Source: Armatimonadota bacterium
Lineage (GTDB): Bacteria; Bacillota; Desulfotomaculia; Desulfotomaculales; Nap2-2B
Direction of reading: 5' to 3'
Length of the DNA stretch: 37,968 bases
Assembly (NCBI GenBank): GCA_023511535.1
Contig: JAIMBK010000029.1
Span: 1 to 37,968, forward strand
This document shows, one piece after another, positions 31,447 through 37,968 of the stretch. Each line of letters begins with the position of its first letter. Within the stretch, counting starts at the first letter, position 1. The position numbers and the translations under genes are program-made. The notes beneath the pieces were generated by a model. That model did not search any database and was not told the origin of the DNA. It was given only the letters and a program-made list of their open reading frames with translations.

Positions 31447-32145
31447 ATGTTAATTGCGATCGATCCCGGTCACGGCGGAGAGGATCCGGGAGCAATCGGT
31501 TTAGGATTAAAAGAAAAAGATCTCACGTTAAAAATAAGTGAGCTGCTCATCGGCAAGTTGAATGGTTATCAGGTAGAAATTATTGCCACCAGAAGCGGCG
31601 ACGAGACGGTCAGCCTGAATGAGCGGGCGAGGATAGCCAACAGGCACCAGGCCGCTTTCTTTTGTTCCCTGCACATCAACGCCGGCGGGGGCACGGGTTT
31701 TGAAAGCTACGTGCACGTAAGCGCGCCGGATGAAACGGAAGCCCTGCGCTCGGTCATCCATGAGGAGCTGGCGCGTTATTGCGGCGCTTTCGGTTTTCCG
31801 GACCGCGGGAAAAAGCGGGCCAACTTTTCGGTTCTACGGGAAACCAGGATGCCGGCGGTGCTGCTGGAAAATCTTTTTATCGATAATCCCCGGGACGCCG
31901 CCCACCTGGCCGACCCGCGGTTTCTCGACGGCCTGGCGGGGGCGCTGGCGGCCGCAATGGCGAGGGCTCTCGCCCTTGTTCCTGAACAACAGTGGGATCC
32001 GGCGGGGGAAGTCGCCCGTTTAAAAGAGCGGGGCTTAATCGTCGACGATCACGACCCCGCTGCGCCGGTCAGCTGGGGGGAGTTTGCCGCGGTCATGAAC
32101 AGACTGCTGGACAGAATAGAAACAGGTGGTCAAAAAAGGGCTTGA
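31447..32145 (+). CDS. N-acetylmuramoyl-L-alanine amidase (Amidase_3 family)
   Basis: 232 residues from ATG 31447 with CCGGGGAGG; the frame extends upstream but without a ribosome site. Catalytic Zn ligands: His in AIDPGHGGEDPGA (about residue 9), His in FFCSLHINAGGG and the catalytic Glu in VLLENLFIDN. No signal peptide, as in prophage or mother-cell lytic amidases of the CwlC kind. The last 50 residues (WDPAGEVARLKERGLIVDDH..VSWGEFAAVMNRLLD) look like a short SLH-type module. Cleaves the amide between MurNAc and the peptide. The LexA-like box suggests release of cells or phage upon DNA damage, but no phage genes are near. Confidence 0.9.
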   Translation: MLIAIDPGHGGEDPGAIGLGLKEKDLTLKISELLIGKLNGYQVEIIATRSGDETVSLNERARIANRHQAAFFCSLHINAGGGTGFESYVHVSAPDETEALRSVIHEELARYCGAFGFPDRGKKRANFSVLRETRMPAVLLENLFIDNPRDAAHLADPRFLDGLAGALAAAMARALALVPEQQWDPAGEVARLKERGLIVDDHDPAAPVSWGEFAAVMNRLLDRIETGGQKRA

Positions 32146-32229
32146 ACAAAAAGGGGCTTGAAATCGAAGAAGGACTTGAGTATTTTATATGGTGGGGCAA
32201 ATAATGGGGGGCAAAATAACGGCAGGGGC

Positions 32230-32258
32230 TTGACAAAATTGCGGAGCAGGCATAAGAT
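32230..32258 (+). promoter_or_regulatory. Sigma-A promoter upstream of the Mrp gene
   Basis: TTGACA (32230-32235), 17 bases, TAAGAT (32253-32258). About 100 bases of leader before ATG 32359. Confidence 0.7.
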
Positions 32259-32358
32259 GATGGTGGACGCATTATGAACTATTGACCGTAATGTTTCCGG
32301 AGGTATGCCCGCGCAGTTTATTTTGCACTATTATTCAGGGAGAGGGAGATGGTAATAA

Positions 32359-33207
32359 ATGTCTGATAACCCGTGCGCATCCTGTAATACCGAAAATGCT
32401 TCCTGCGGTTCCACCTGCAATGCCCGGGAACCGGCCGGTCCGGCCGCCGAAAAGCAAAAACCGGAAAAACTTGAGCAGAGTGAGTTTAACAAGATCAGGC
32501 ACGTGCTGGCGGTAATCAGCGGAAAGGGAGGGGTAGGGAAATCTTCGGTAAGCGCTTTGATGGCCGTCGGCCTGGCCCGCCAGGGGTACAAGGTGGGCAT
32601 TCTGGACGCCGACATTACCGGCCCCAGCATCCCCAAATTATTTGGTTTGCGGACCCGCCCGGAGGGCTTTGACAATCATATTCTGCCGGTGAAAACCCCT
32701 CTGGGCATCGCGGTTATGTCTTTAAACCTGCTGCTGCCCGCCGAAGACGATCCGGTGATCTGGCGCGGTCCGATCCTTTCCAACGTGGTCAAGCAGTTCT
32801 GGACGGACGTCGTGTGGGGAAATCTCGATTACCTGGTCGTCGACCTGCCGCCGGGAACGGGGGATATACCGTTGACGGTGATGCAGTCGCTGCCGCTGGA
32901 CGGCCTGGTGGTGGTGACTTCCCCGCAAGATCTTTCCCTGATGGTGGTGAGAAAGGCCATTAAGATGGCCGATCATATGGGAATTCCCATTTTGGGCATG
33001 GTGGAGAACATGAGTTATTTGAAATGCCCCAAATGCGGCGAAGAGATTTACGTCTTCGGAAAGAGCAAAGCCGAGGATACCGCCCGCCGGGCGGGGGTAA
33101 GATTGATTGAAGTTTTGCCGGTCGACCCGAAGCTCGCCGAGTTGGGCGACCGCGGCCGGATCGAAGAGTACGAAACGGACGCCTTCCGCCGGCAGCCGCT
33201 GGTGTAG
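32359..33207 (+). CDS. Mrp/NBP35-type iron-sulfur cluster carrier ATPase
   Basis: 282 residues from ATG 32359 with GGGAGAGGGAG upstream. Deviant Walker A GKGGVGKS at 55-62; switch-type DADITGPS (83-90); VDLPPGTGD (161-169). Two Cys pairs: C223/C226 (CPKCG), which bind a bridging cluster in the dimer, and an additional N-terminal set C6, C9, C16, C20, as in Nbp35. The protein binds and delivers [4Fe-4S] clusters in the cytoplasm, which suits a genome this rich in FeS enzymes. Single-gene unit between its promoter and a terminator. Confidence 0.93.
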   Translation: MSDNPCASCNTENASCGSTCNAREPAGPAAEKQKPEKLEQSEFNKIRHVLAVISGKGGVGKSSVSALMAVGLARQGYKVGILDADITGPSIPKLFGLRTRPEGFDNHILPVKTPLGIAVMSLNLLLPAEDDPVIWRGPILSNVVKQFWTDVVWGNLDYLVVDLPPGTGDIPLTVMQSLPLDGLVVVTSPQDLSLMVVRKAIKMADHMGIPILGMVENMSYLKCPKCGEEIYVFGKSKAEDTARRAGVRLIEVLPVDPKLAELGDRGRIEEYETDAFRRQPLV

Positions 33208-33273
33208 CCGACAAAAGTCAATTAAAGAAGAGACGACAAACCTGCCTGACAGGTAAGTACCTCTGTTTGCTAT

Positions 33274-33310
33274 AAAAATAGGTGCCCGAAAAGCCGGGGT
33301 GCCTATTTTT
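33274..33310 (+). terminator. Intrinsic terminator after the Mrp gene
   Basis: Outer arms AAAAATAGG (33274-33282) and CCTATTTTT (33302-33310), inner arms CCCG (33285-33288) and CGGG (33295-33298). The T-run is part of the second arm. Confidence 0.75.
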
Positions 33311-33323
33311 ATCTGAAAAAATA

Positions 33324-33352
33324 TTGCAGTTTGATCTTTGTTTATGTATAAT
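33324..33352 (+). promoter_or_regulatory. Promoter of the toxin-antitoxin operon
   Basis: TTGCAG (33324-33329), 17 bases, TATAAT (33347-33352), then AAAGGAG before GTG 33387. Perfect -10. Autoregulation by the antitoxin complex is typical of such pairs. Confidence 0.7.
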
Positions 33353-33386
33353 ATTACGTAGGAAAATACAAAAGGAGTGTTAATCC

Positions 33387-33686
33387 GTGTCAGTCAGTTT
33401 CGATAAAGAACAGATCGTTTCAGTGACGGATTTACAGAGAAACCTGGGCCGGGTTATGGATAAGGCTCGATCGAAAGATGTAATCGTTATGCGCAATAAT
33501 CATCCATCGTTGGTTCTCCTTTCCTTCGAAAGGTACGAGGAGCTTGCTGAGTTGGCTGAGCACATGGAAATTTATAATCTTGTTCAGCAACGCAAGGAAA
33601 ATTTGGCGCCAAGCATCGATATAGCCGATGTCATTAAGCGACTCAACCTGACCGAAGAGGAGTTGGACTTTATTGAGCGAAGCTGA
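33387..33686 (+). CDS. Phd/YefM-type antitoxin
   Basis: 99 residues, GTG 33387 with AAAGGAG nine bases upstream. The Phd/YefM fold is seen in VSVTDLQRNLGRVMDKARSKDVIVMRNNHPSLVLLSFERYEEL (two pieces, residues 11-54); the C-terminal 40 residues are the toxin-binding tail and end ELDFIERS. It neutralises the RelE-type toxin and represses the operon. Overlaps the toxin gene by 14 bases. Confidence 0.88.
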   Translation: MSVSFDKEQIVSVTDLQRNLGRVMDKARSKDVIVMRNNHPSLVLLSFERYEELAELAEHMEIYNLVQQRKENLAPSIDIADVIKRLNLTEEELDFIERS

Positions 33687-34020
33687 GCAACAAAAGCTTG
33701 CTGACTTATTTTCCAAACTTGATCGAATCAAGTGGCGGCCGGAAGCATTGGATGACTTTCTTAGTCTGGACAGAACCTTGCAAATTGATGCCCTGACCCA
33801 ACTTAAAAAAATCAATAGTAACCCTGAACTGGGCAAGGAATTGGGAAAACGCCGAAATATGGATTTGACAGGTTTTCGGAAATTATATTTTTGTAAAAAC
33901 CGTTATCGCATTGTTTATATAATCAAGGATAAGGCTCCGGAAATCTGGGCAATTGGAAAAAGGGACAAGGAGGCAGTGTACAAAATGGTGTCCGAACGGA
34001 TTGATAAGATTAATAAATAA
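33673..34020 (+). CDS. RelE/ParE-superfamily toxin
   Basis: 115 residues if started at TTG 33673; GAGGAG at 33657-33662 precedes. Typical core: DDFLSLDRTLQIDALTQLKKI, then GFRKLYFCKNRYRIVYIIKD and an 'IWAIGKRDKEAVYKMV' end, matching RelE-type mRNA interferases with the catalytic R..Y-type residues. Slightly longer at the N-terminus than many. The region is AT-richer than its surroundings, compatible with a horizontally acquired module. Confidence 0.87.
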   Translation: MSEAEQQKLADLFSKLDRIKWRPEALDDFLSLDRTLQIDALTQLKKINSNPELGKELGKRRNMDLTGFRKLYFCKNRYRIVYIIKDKAPEIWAIGKRDKEAVYKMVSERIDKINK

Positions 34021-34026
34021 GCTTTG

Positions 34027-34773
34027 TTACCGCGCCGGGCGGGTGATGTGGAAGCGGTACATGTCCCCCCGGTAGTAGGAGTGCCGGTATTCCACCGGCC
34101 TTCCGTTGTCTAAATAAACGACGGTCGTTATGTGCATAAGAGGCTTTCCCGGGGGAAGGTCCAGAATCTCCGCCAGTTCGGCACCGGCGGAGATTGCTTC
34201 GAAAGATTGCGTCAGCCGGGCCGGGTTGACTTCCGGCAGGTCGTCGTACAGGTCGTAGGTCGAAAAAGGGACTTTGCGGGCCAGCCGGGCCCGGGCGGCG
34301 GCCACCATTTTGTGGCCGGTGTCTTCGGGGAAGCAGGCGCTGTAGTAGGCTACGGGCTGTTCGTTGCCCAGACCCAGGAGGGTCAGGTTGACCAGCGGGC
34401 TGAGCAGCGGAACGGCCAGGGCGGTGGCCGCCTCGTAGTCGGCGGAAACTATTTTAGAGCCGAGAATTTTTGTCGAAGGAATCAATCCTTTGCTGCGCAG
34501 CGAGCTTTCGAAAGGAGTTACTCTCACCAGTTCCTGGTCAATGCGCGGCCGGGCCACGAAGGTCCCCTTGCCGTGGGTGCGGTAAAGCAGGCCTTCGTTA
34601 GCCAGTTCGGCCAGCGCCTGGCGTACCGTCATCCGGCTGACGTGGTACTGTTCGCACAGTTCGCGTTCCGACGGGATGCGCTCACCGGGCTTGAGCGCAC
34701 CCGTTTTTATTTTTTCCCGCAGATCGTCTTTTAACTGCTGGTATAACGGTATGGAGTGGTTCGGTGAGAGCAA
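34027..34773 (-). CDS. GntR-family (HutC/UTRA) transcription regulator
   Basis: 248 residues from TTG 34773, with AAAGGAGG about ten bases upstream. Winged HTH at 1-70 (GERIPSERELCEQYHVSRMTVRQALAELA... then HGKGTFV), UTRA ligand-binding domain about 95-240 ending 'NGRPVEYRHSYYRGDMYRFHI'. UTRA domains sense small molecules such as amino-sugar phosphates, histidine intermediates or fatty acids. No target operon lies beside it in this window other than its own promoter; convergent with the toxin gene (6-base gap). May regulate genes that should follow on the missing side of the 35 kb junction. Confidence 0.9.
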   Translation of the reverse strand: MLSPNHSIPLYQQLKDDLREKIKTGALKPGERIPSERELCEQYHVSRMTVRQALAELANEGLLYRTHGKGTFVARPRIDQELVRVTPFESSLRSKGLIPSTKILGSKIVSADYEAATALAVPLLSPLVNLTLLGLGNEQPVAYYSACFPEDTGHKMVAAARARLARKVPFSTYDLYDDLPEVNPARLTQSFEAISAGAELAEILDLPPGKPLMHITTVVYLDNGRPVEYRHSYYRGDMYRFHITRPAR

Positions 34774-34812
34774 AATAGATGTTCCTCCTTTAAAAGGCCC
34801 TTCAACTTTATA

Positions 34813-34830
34813 GGAGGATGTAAGTCCTCC
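34813..34830. promoter_or_regulatory. Inverted repeat GGAGGA-N6-TCCTCC upstream of the GntR gene
   Basis: 6-base arms, 40-57 bases before the GntR start and within its likely promoter region (CCTATAAAG on the - strand). Candidate operator for autoregulation; could also be a simple hairpin. Confidence 0.45.
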
Positions 34831-35032
34831 CGGGCAACTTAGAAAACAGGATTTCGAAAGTGGTTATAACAAACATCACGAACGTTCCGGCAAATAGCAT
34901 AACACGGCCCGAAAATTCCGTCAAGGGCTGTTTTCTCTGAAGTCGCGGCAAATCAGGGGGATCAAAAAATTTTAATTTTTTTCCTAAAAAACGTGATTTT
35001 TGTCGAACTTTGCGCTTAAAGGGGTGACTAAT
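34831..35032. other. Intergenic region holding the composition junction
   Basis: No convincing gene. Sequence changes from the GC-rich style of the left part to AT-rich DNA ending in AAAGGGGTGA directly before hisJ. The join between the two genome styles falls somewhere here; the exact base cannot be seen. Confidence 0.55.
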
Positions 35033-35821
35033 GTGCGCGATGGGCATATTCATACACCGTTTTGTCCTCACGGAAGTGACGATGCGCTGCATGAATATAT
35101 CGAAAAAGCCATTTCGCTTGGCTATACAGATATTTCATTTACCGAACACGCACCGCTTCCGAAAGGATTTATCGATCCAACCCCTTATCAAGATAGCGCG
35201 ATGAAAGAAGAACAACTAGCGTCGTACGTATCAATTTTACAATCATTTAAAAAACAGTACGAAAGGCATATTCGTATTCATGTCGGATTAGAAGTTGATT
35301 TCATTGTCGGATATGAACACGAAACGAAAACATTTTTAAATGAAATCGGCCCACAATTAGACGATAGCATTTTATCCGTTCATTTTTTGCACATTGACAA
35401 TCAGTACATGTGTATCGATTATAGCGAAGACATGTTTGGGGACATCGTTGCATCGTTTGGTTCAGTTGAACGAGTGTATGATGCGTATTATAACACCGTT
35501 CTCGCTTCTGTTGTTGCCGATTTAGGACCATACAAACCAAAACGTATCGGACATATCACGCTCGTTCGTAAGTTTCATCGAGCATACCCGTGTGAATATG
35601 ATGAGAACAAAATCATCACACGTATTCTAGATGAAATGAAAAATCGTCAACTAGAACTTGACTACAACGGTGCCGGCACAACGAAACCGCTCTGCTTAGA
35701 GCCGTATCCGCCTCATTGGGTCGTAAAAGAAGCGTTAAAACGCGGCATTCCGCTCGTGTACGGTTCAGATGCTCACTCGGTTGCTGGCCTTCACCAAGGA
35801 ATTGAACATATGTTGATATAA
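35033..35821 (+). CDS. hisJ: Histidinol-phosphatase, PHP type
   Basis: 262 residues from GTG 35033, with AAAGGGGTGA 5 bases before; the open frame starts at 35000 but those residues are not conserved. PHP-domain metal ligands: His5/His7 in DGHIHTPFCPHG, FTEHAPLP, GLEVDFIVGYE, LSVHFLH, GHITLVRKF and the C-terminal GSDAHS. Dephosphorylates L-histidinol phosphate in histidine synthesis. Sequence is close in style to Bacillaceae HisJ, and ytsP follows by 13 bases as in that group. Codon use is AT-rich, unlike the genes to the left. Confidence 0.92.
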   Translation: MRDGHIHTPFCPHGSDDALHEYIEKAISLGYTDISFTEHAPLPKGFIDPTPYQDSAMKEEQLASYVSILQSFKKQYERHIRIHVGLEVDFIVGYEHETKTFLNEIGPQLDDSILSVHFLHIDNQYMCIDYSEDMFGDIVASFGSVERVYDAYYNTVLASVVADLGPYKPKRIGHITLVRKFHRAYPCEYDENKIITRILDEMKNRQLELDYNGAGTTKPLCLEPYPPHWVVKEALKRGIPLVYGSDAHSVAGLHQGIEHMLI

Positions 35822-35834
35822 AGGAGTGGAATAC

Positions 35835-36320
35835 ATGTTTCATGCACAAACATACACAGGGACAAGAGAAGAAAATTATGCACTTGTCATCGACCAATTG
35901 AAAGCGTTAATTTCAGATGAAAAAAATGTTGTAGCGAACTTAGCCAATGCTTCTGCTTTATTGAACTACTTTTTACACGATATTAACTGGGTCGGTTTTT
36001 ATATGACGGAAGGAAATGAACTTGTTCTCGGACCGTTTCAAGGATTGCCCGCATGCGTACGCATTCCATTTGGCAAAGGCGTATGCGGAACAGCAGCGGC
36101 CGAAAAACGAACCGTTCGTGTGGCGGACGTTCATACGTTTCCAGGTCACATCGCATGCGATGCTGCATCTCAATCTGAAATTGTCGTTCCGATGATAAAA
36201 AGCGGCCGTGTCATTGGTGTGCTTGATATTGACAGCCCAATCAAAAATCGTTTCGATGAGGTAGACGAACAGTATTTACAACGTTTTGTTGAAACGCTTA
36301 TTCAATATGTTAACATATAA
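35835..36320 (+). CDS. ytsP: Free methionine-(R)-sulfoxide reductase / GAF-domain protein YtsP
   Basis: 161 residues from ATG 35835 with AAAGGAG. Single GAF domain. Cysteines 74, 84 and 108 have exactly the spacing (10 and 24) of the catalytic and resolving Cys of free-Met-R-sulfoxide reductase (C84, C94, C118 in E. coli), and VVPMIKSGRVIGVLDIDSP is the usual end. Reduces free methionine-R-sulfoxide in the cytoplasm with thioredoxin. Genes hisJ-ytsP-ytrP occur in this order in Bacillus. Confidence 0.92.
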   Translation: MFHAQTYTGTREENYALVIDQLKALISDEKNVVANLANASALLNYFLHDINWVGFYMTEGNELVLGPFQGLPACVRIPFGKGVCGTAAAEKRTVRVADVHTFPGHIACDAASQSEIVVPMIKSGRVIGVLDIDSPIKNRFDEVDEQYLQRFVETLIQYVNI

Positions 36321-36321
36321 G

Positions 36322-36350
36322 AAAGAGGCCGAAATATTTGGCCTCTTTTT
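36322..36350. terminator. Bidirectional terminator between ytsP and dgcP
   Basis: AAAGAGGCC (36322-36330) and GGCCTCTTT (36340-36348), followed on the + strand by TT and then the stop of the convergent gene. A- and T-tracts on both sides suit termination in both directions. Confidence 0.8.
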
Positions 36351-37968
36351 AATATTCTTGAACAACGACGCGGTTTTTTCCTGTCCGTTTCGCTGTATAT
36401 AACGCTTCATCGGCACGATTAAATAGCTCTTTCACAGAGTCCGCACGATTTTTCTTCCAGTACGATACCCCACAAGAAATCGTCACCGGTGGGTTTGTTA
36501 ACTCACGAACTTTTTGTACTAAGCGGTTCGCAATCGATAAACCTGCATTAATGGACACTTTCGGTAAATAAATGGCGAGTTCTTCTCCTCCCCATCGAGC
36601 TCCGATGTCATTTTGGCGAATGTTTGCTTTAATAATATTTGCTACTTGAATAATAATTTCATCCCCTACTTGATGCCCATACGTATCGTTTATTTTTTTG
36701 AAATTATCAATATCTATTAAAATAAATGTACCTAATCCATCCTCTTCCATCGAACGTTGAATACGTTCATCTAAATAATGACGCGCATATAAATTTGTTA
36801 GCCGATCTGTAATGACCATTCGTTCAAGCTCTTCACGCAATGCTGCGTTTGTAAACGCCAACGTGGAATGATGAATAAGTGACTGTAACAATTTAAACAT
36901 ATCAAAAGAAAAATGGTACGCCTCTTGATGTAGCACGATCGCTACACCTTTCATCATTCCGCGCATCATCGGTACGGCCATAAGCGAACGAAAACGTTTC
37001 GCATGATCGCTATGAATTTTTACATCACCTAAAAATAAATTATCCCGCGGATGTTGAATGCGGTGGAAAACGAAATCTACATATGCCTTTGCTTCACGTG
37101 ATTGGAAAAAAGCCGTACTACCCGGAAGCACTTTTCTCTCTTTCTCTTGTAAAATAATAAAACCGACTTCTTCCGCATCAAACGATGTTTTAATTTTTTC
37201 GATCATAAACTGCAAGGCGTCTTGGAAGCGTAAGTTCGTATTTAAGTGGTGAATCGTCTCGTTAATGAGTTGTAAATCAGCAATTAATCGTTTTGATTGT
37301 TCGTATAATTTTGCATTCTCTAATGCGCTGCCAGCCGTATTTGCTAATAAGGAAATAAAGCGCATTTCTCGTTCTGGCAGCTCCATAATTGTCGGAGCAA
37401 TCATTTCGATTACCCCGTAAATGCCTTGGGCTCCTTTAATCGGAGCATAAATTACAGACTTTTTATGAACGAGCGAATCGTGAAGCTGAATTTGTCCAGT
37501 AACATACGCTTGCATTGCCCCCATGTGCTCATCTTCATTTTCAAATGTAAGTAATTTGATCGGCAAATCTCGGTCTGTTGTGCTGTCATAAGATAAAAAC
37601 AAATGAAACGTAAACGTCGGATACACTTCTTTTAACGTTTTTATAATTTCTTCAAGTACATCCCCAATATTCATAGATGCATGAATTTTTGTTGCCGCTC
37701 GATGCAATTGTTCATATCTTTTTTCCTCACTTAATACTTCAGACACTTTGCGAATGCGAGCAAACACTTTTAAAAAGTCTTGTCTCATTTGTTTAATTAA
37801 CGACCTCGGTATCATATCTCGCACATGAAGCTGAAAACGAATAAGACCGAGTGAATCTTCTGAAAAATGTATACCAAACTGAACGGTTTTGATTTCGCTT
37901 TCATCATCAATGACAACAACATCATCAAACTGTTGTTTTAGCTGCTCATCAAACGGAATCATATATTT
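36349..37968 (-). CDS. dgcP: GAF-GGDEF diguanylate cyclase, DgcP/YtrP type (N-terminus outside the window)
   Basis: At least 537 residues; the frame stays open through the right edge, so the start may lie outside (the family in Bacillus is about 580 residues), although ATG 37962 is possible. Region 80-215 is a GAF-like domain (YEQLHRAATKIHAS..., YAPIKGAQGIYGVIEMIAP), 225-375 a second GAF-like domain, 382-537 the GGDEF domain. Catalytic GGEEL is at 458-462 and the inhibitory I-site RxxD (RQND, 449-452) is intact, so an active, product-inhibited diguanylate cyclase is expected. Convergent with ytsP. AT-rich Bacillaceae-like codon use. Confidence 0.9.
   Translation of the reverse strand, partial: KYMIPFDEQLKQQFDDVVVIDDESEIKTVQFGIHFSEDSLGLIRFQLHVRDMIPRSLIKQMRQDFLKVFARIRKVSEVLSEEKRYEQLHRAATKIHASMNIGDVLEEIIKTLKEVYPTFTFHLFLSYDSTTDRDLPIKLLTFENEDEHMGAMQAYVTGQIQLHDSLVHKKSVIYAPIKGAQGIYGVIEMIAPTIMELPEREMRFISLLANTAGSALENAKLYEQSKRLIADLQLINETIHHLNTNLRFQDALQFMIEKIKTSFDAEEVGFIILQEKERKVLPGSTAFFQSREAKAYVDFVFHRIQHPRDNLFLGDVKIHSDHAKRFRSLMAVPMMRGMMKGVAIVLHQEAYHFSFDMFKLLQSLIHHSTLAFTNAALREELERMVITDRLTNLYARHYLDERIQRSMEEDGLGTFILIDIDNFKKINDTYGHQVGDEIIIQVANIIKANIRQNDIGARWGGEELAIYLPKVSINAGLSIANRLVQKVRELTNPPVTISCGVSYWKKNRADSVKELFNRADEALYTAKRTGKNRVVVQEY

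Noticed and set aside
34808-35092. 94-codon - strand frame over the 35 kb junction with a hydrophobic segment
   Set aside because: No ribosome site, runs across the two composition styles and into hisJ; likely chance.
1-37968. CRISPR arrays, tRNA or rRNA genes
   Set aside because: No regularly spaced repeats of 25-40 bases and no tRNA cloverleaf or rRNA core sequences were seen.

Overview
Nearly all of this window (about 1-34,800) reads as one chromosome of a moderately GC-rich, anaerobic Gram-positive bacterium. It shows strong GGAGG-type ribosome binding sites, frequent GTG/TTG starts, many iron-sulfur enzymes, and split TCA-cycle modules without a membrane anchor. This fits the Desulfotomaculum/Pelotomaculum/Moorella type of Clostridia; that placement is inference from gene content. 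The last 3 kb (about 35,030-37,968) is visibly AT-richer. It carries hisJ-ytsP-dgcP(ytrP) in the arrangement known from Bacillaceae (Anoxybacillus/Geobacillus/Bacillus), so the window may be a chimeric contig or a recent junction.

Left region (1-17,350): the 3' end of an IS1634-type transposase abuts a branched-chain amino-acid-type binding protein whose N-terminal part is missing. Then follow livH-livM-livG-livF, an isocitrate-lyase/PEP-mutase-superfamily C-C lyase, an isopropylmalate-isomerase-type hydro-lyase (large and small subunits), two paralogous Old-Yellow-Enzyme/FeS/FAD reductases, an isochorismatase-type amidase, two paralogous dihydropyrimidinase-type amidohydrolases, an unrecognised conserved protein and an MmgE/PrpD-family protein. 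All are on the + strand with short gaps. Read together this looks like a catabolic operon: import an N-heterocycle, cyclic imide or related compound, reduce it, open the ring, deaminate, hydrate a (di)alkylmaleate-like acid and split it to pyruvate plus a short acid. The lyase plus two-subunit hydratase recalls the last two steps of nicotinate fermentation (2,3-dimethylmalate dehydratase and lyase). The substrate is unknown and this is the most interesting system here.

Middle region (17,585-29,260): a decayed glycerate kinase; then a compact operon of citryl-CoA-lyase-like enzyme, atypical succinyl/citryl-CoA synthetase beta, a small 2x[4Fe-4S] protein, synthetase alpha, a soluble fumarate-reductase-like FeS subunit and flavoprotein (without the usual FAD-linking His), and fumarase-type beta and alpha subunits. 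A 0.5 kb stretch with degenerate repeats and a bidirectional terminator separates it from a divergent MFS exporter (-) and a monomeric aconitase (+) that carries a Gly/Glu-rich insertion.

Right region (29,260-34,800): a CBS-pair protein, a small ferredoxin, small hypothetical genes, an N-acetylmuramoyl-L-alanine amidase with a LexA-like box inside its promoter, a Mrp/NBP35 ATPase, a Phd/RelE-type toxin-antitoxin pair and a GntR/UTRA regulator. No rRNA, tRNA or CRISPR array was seen.
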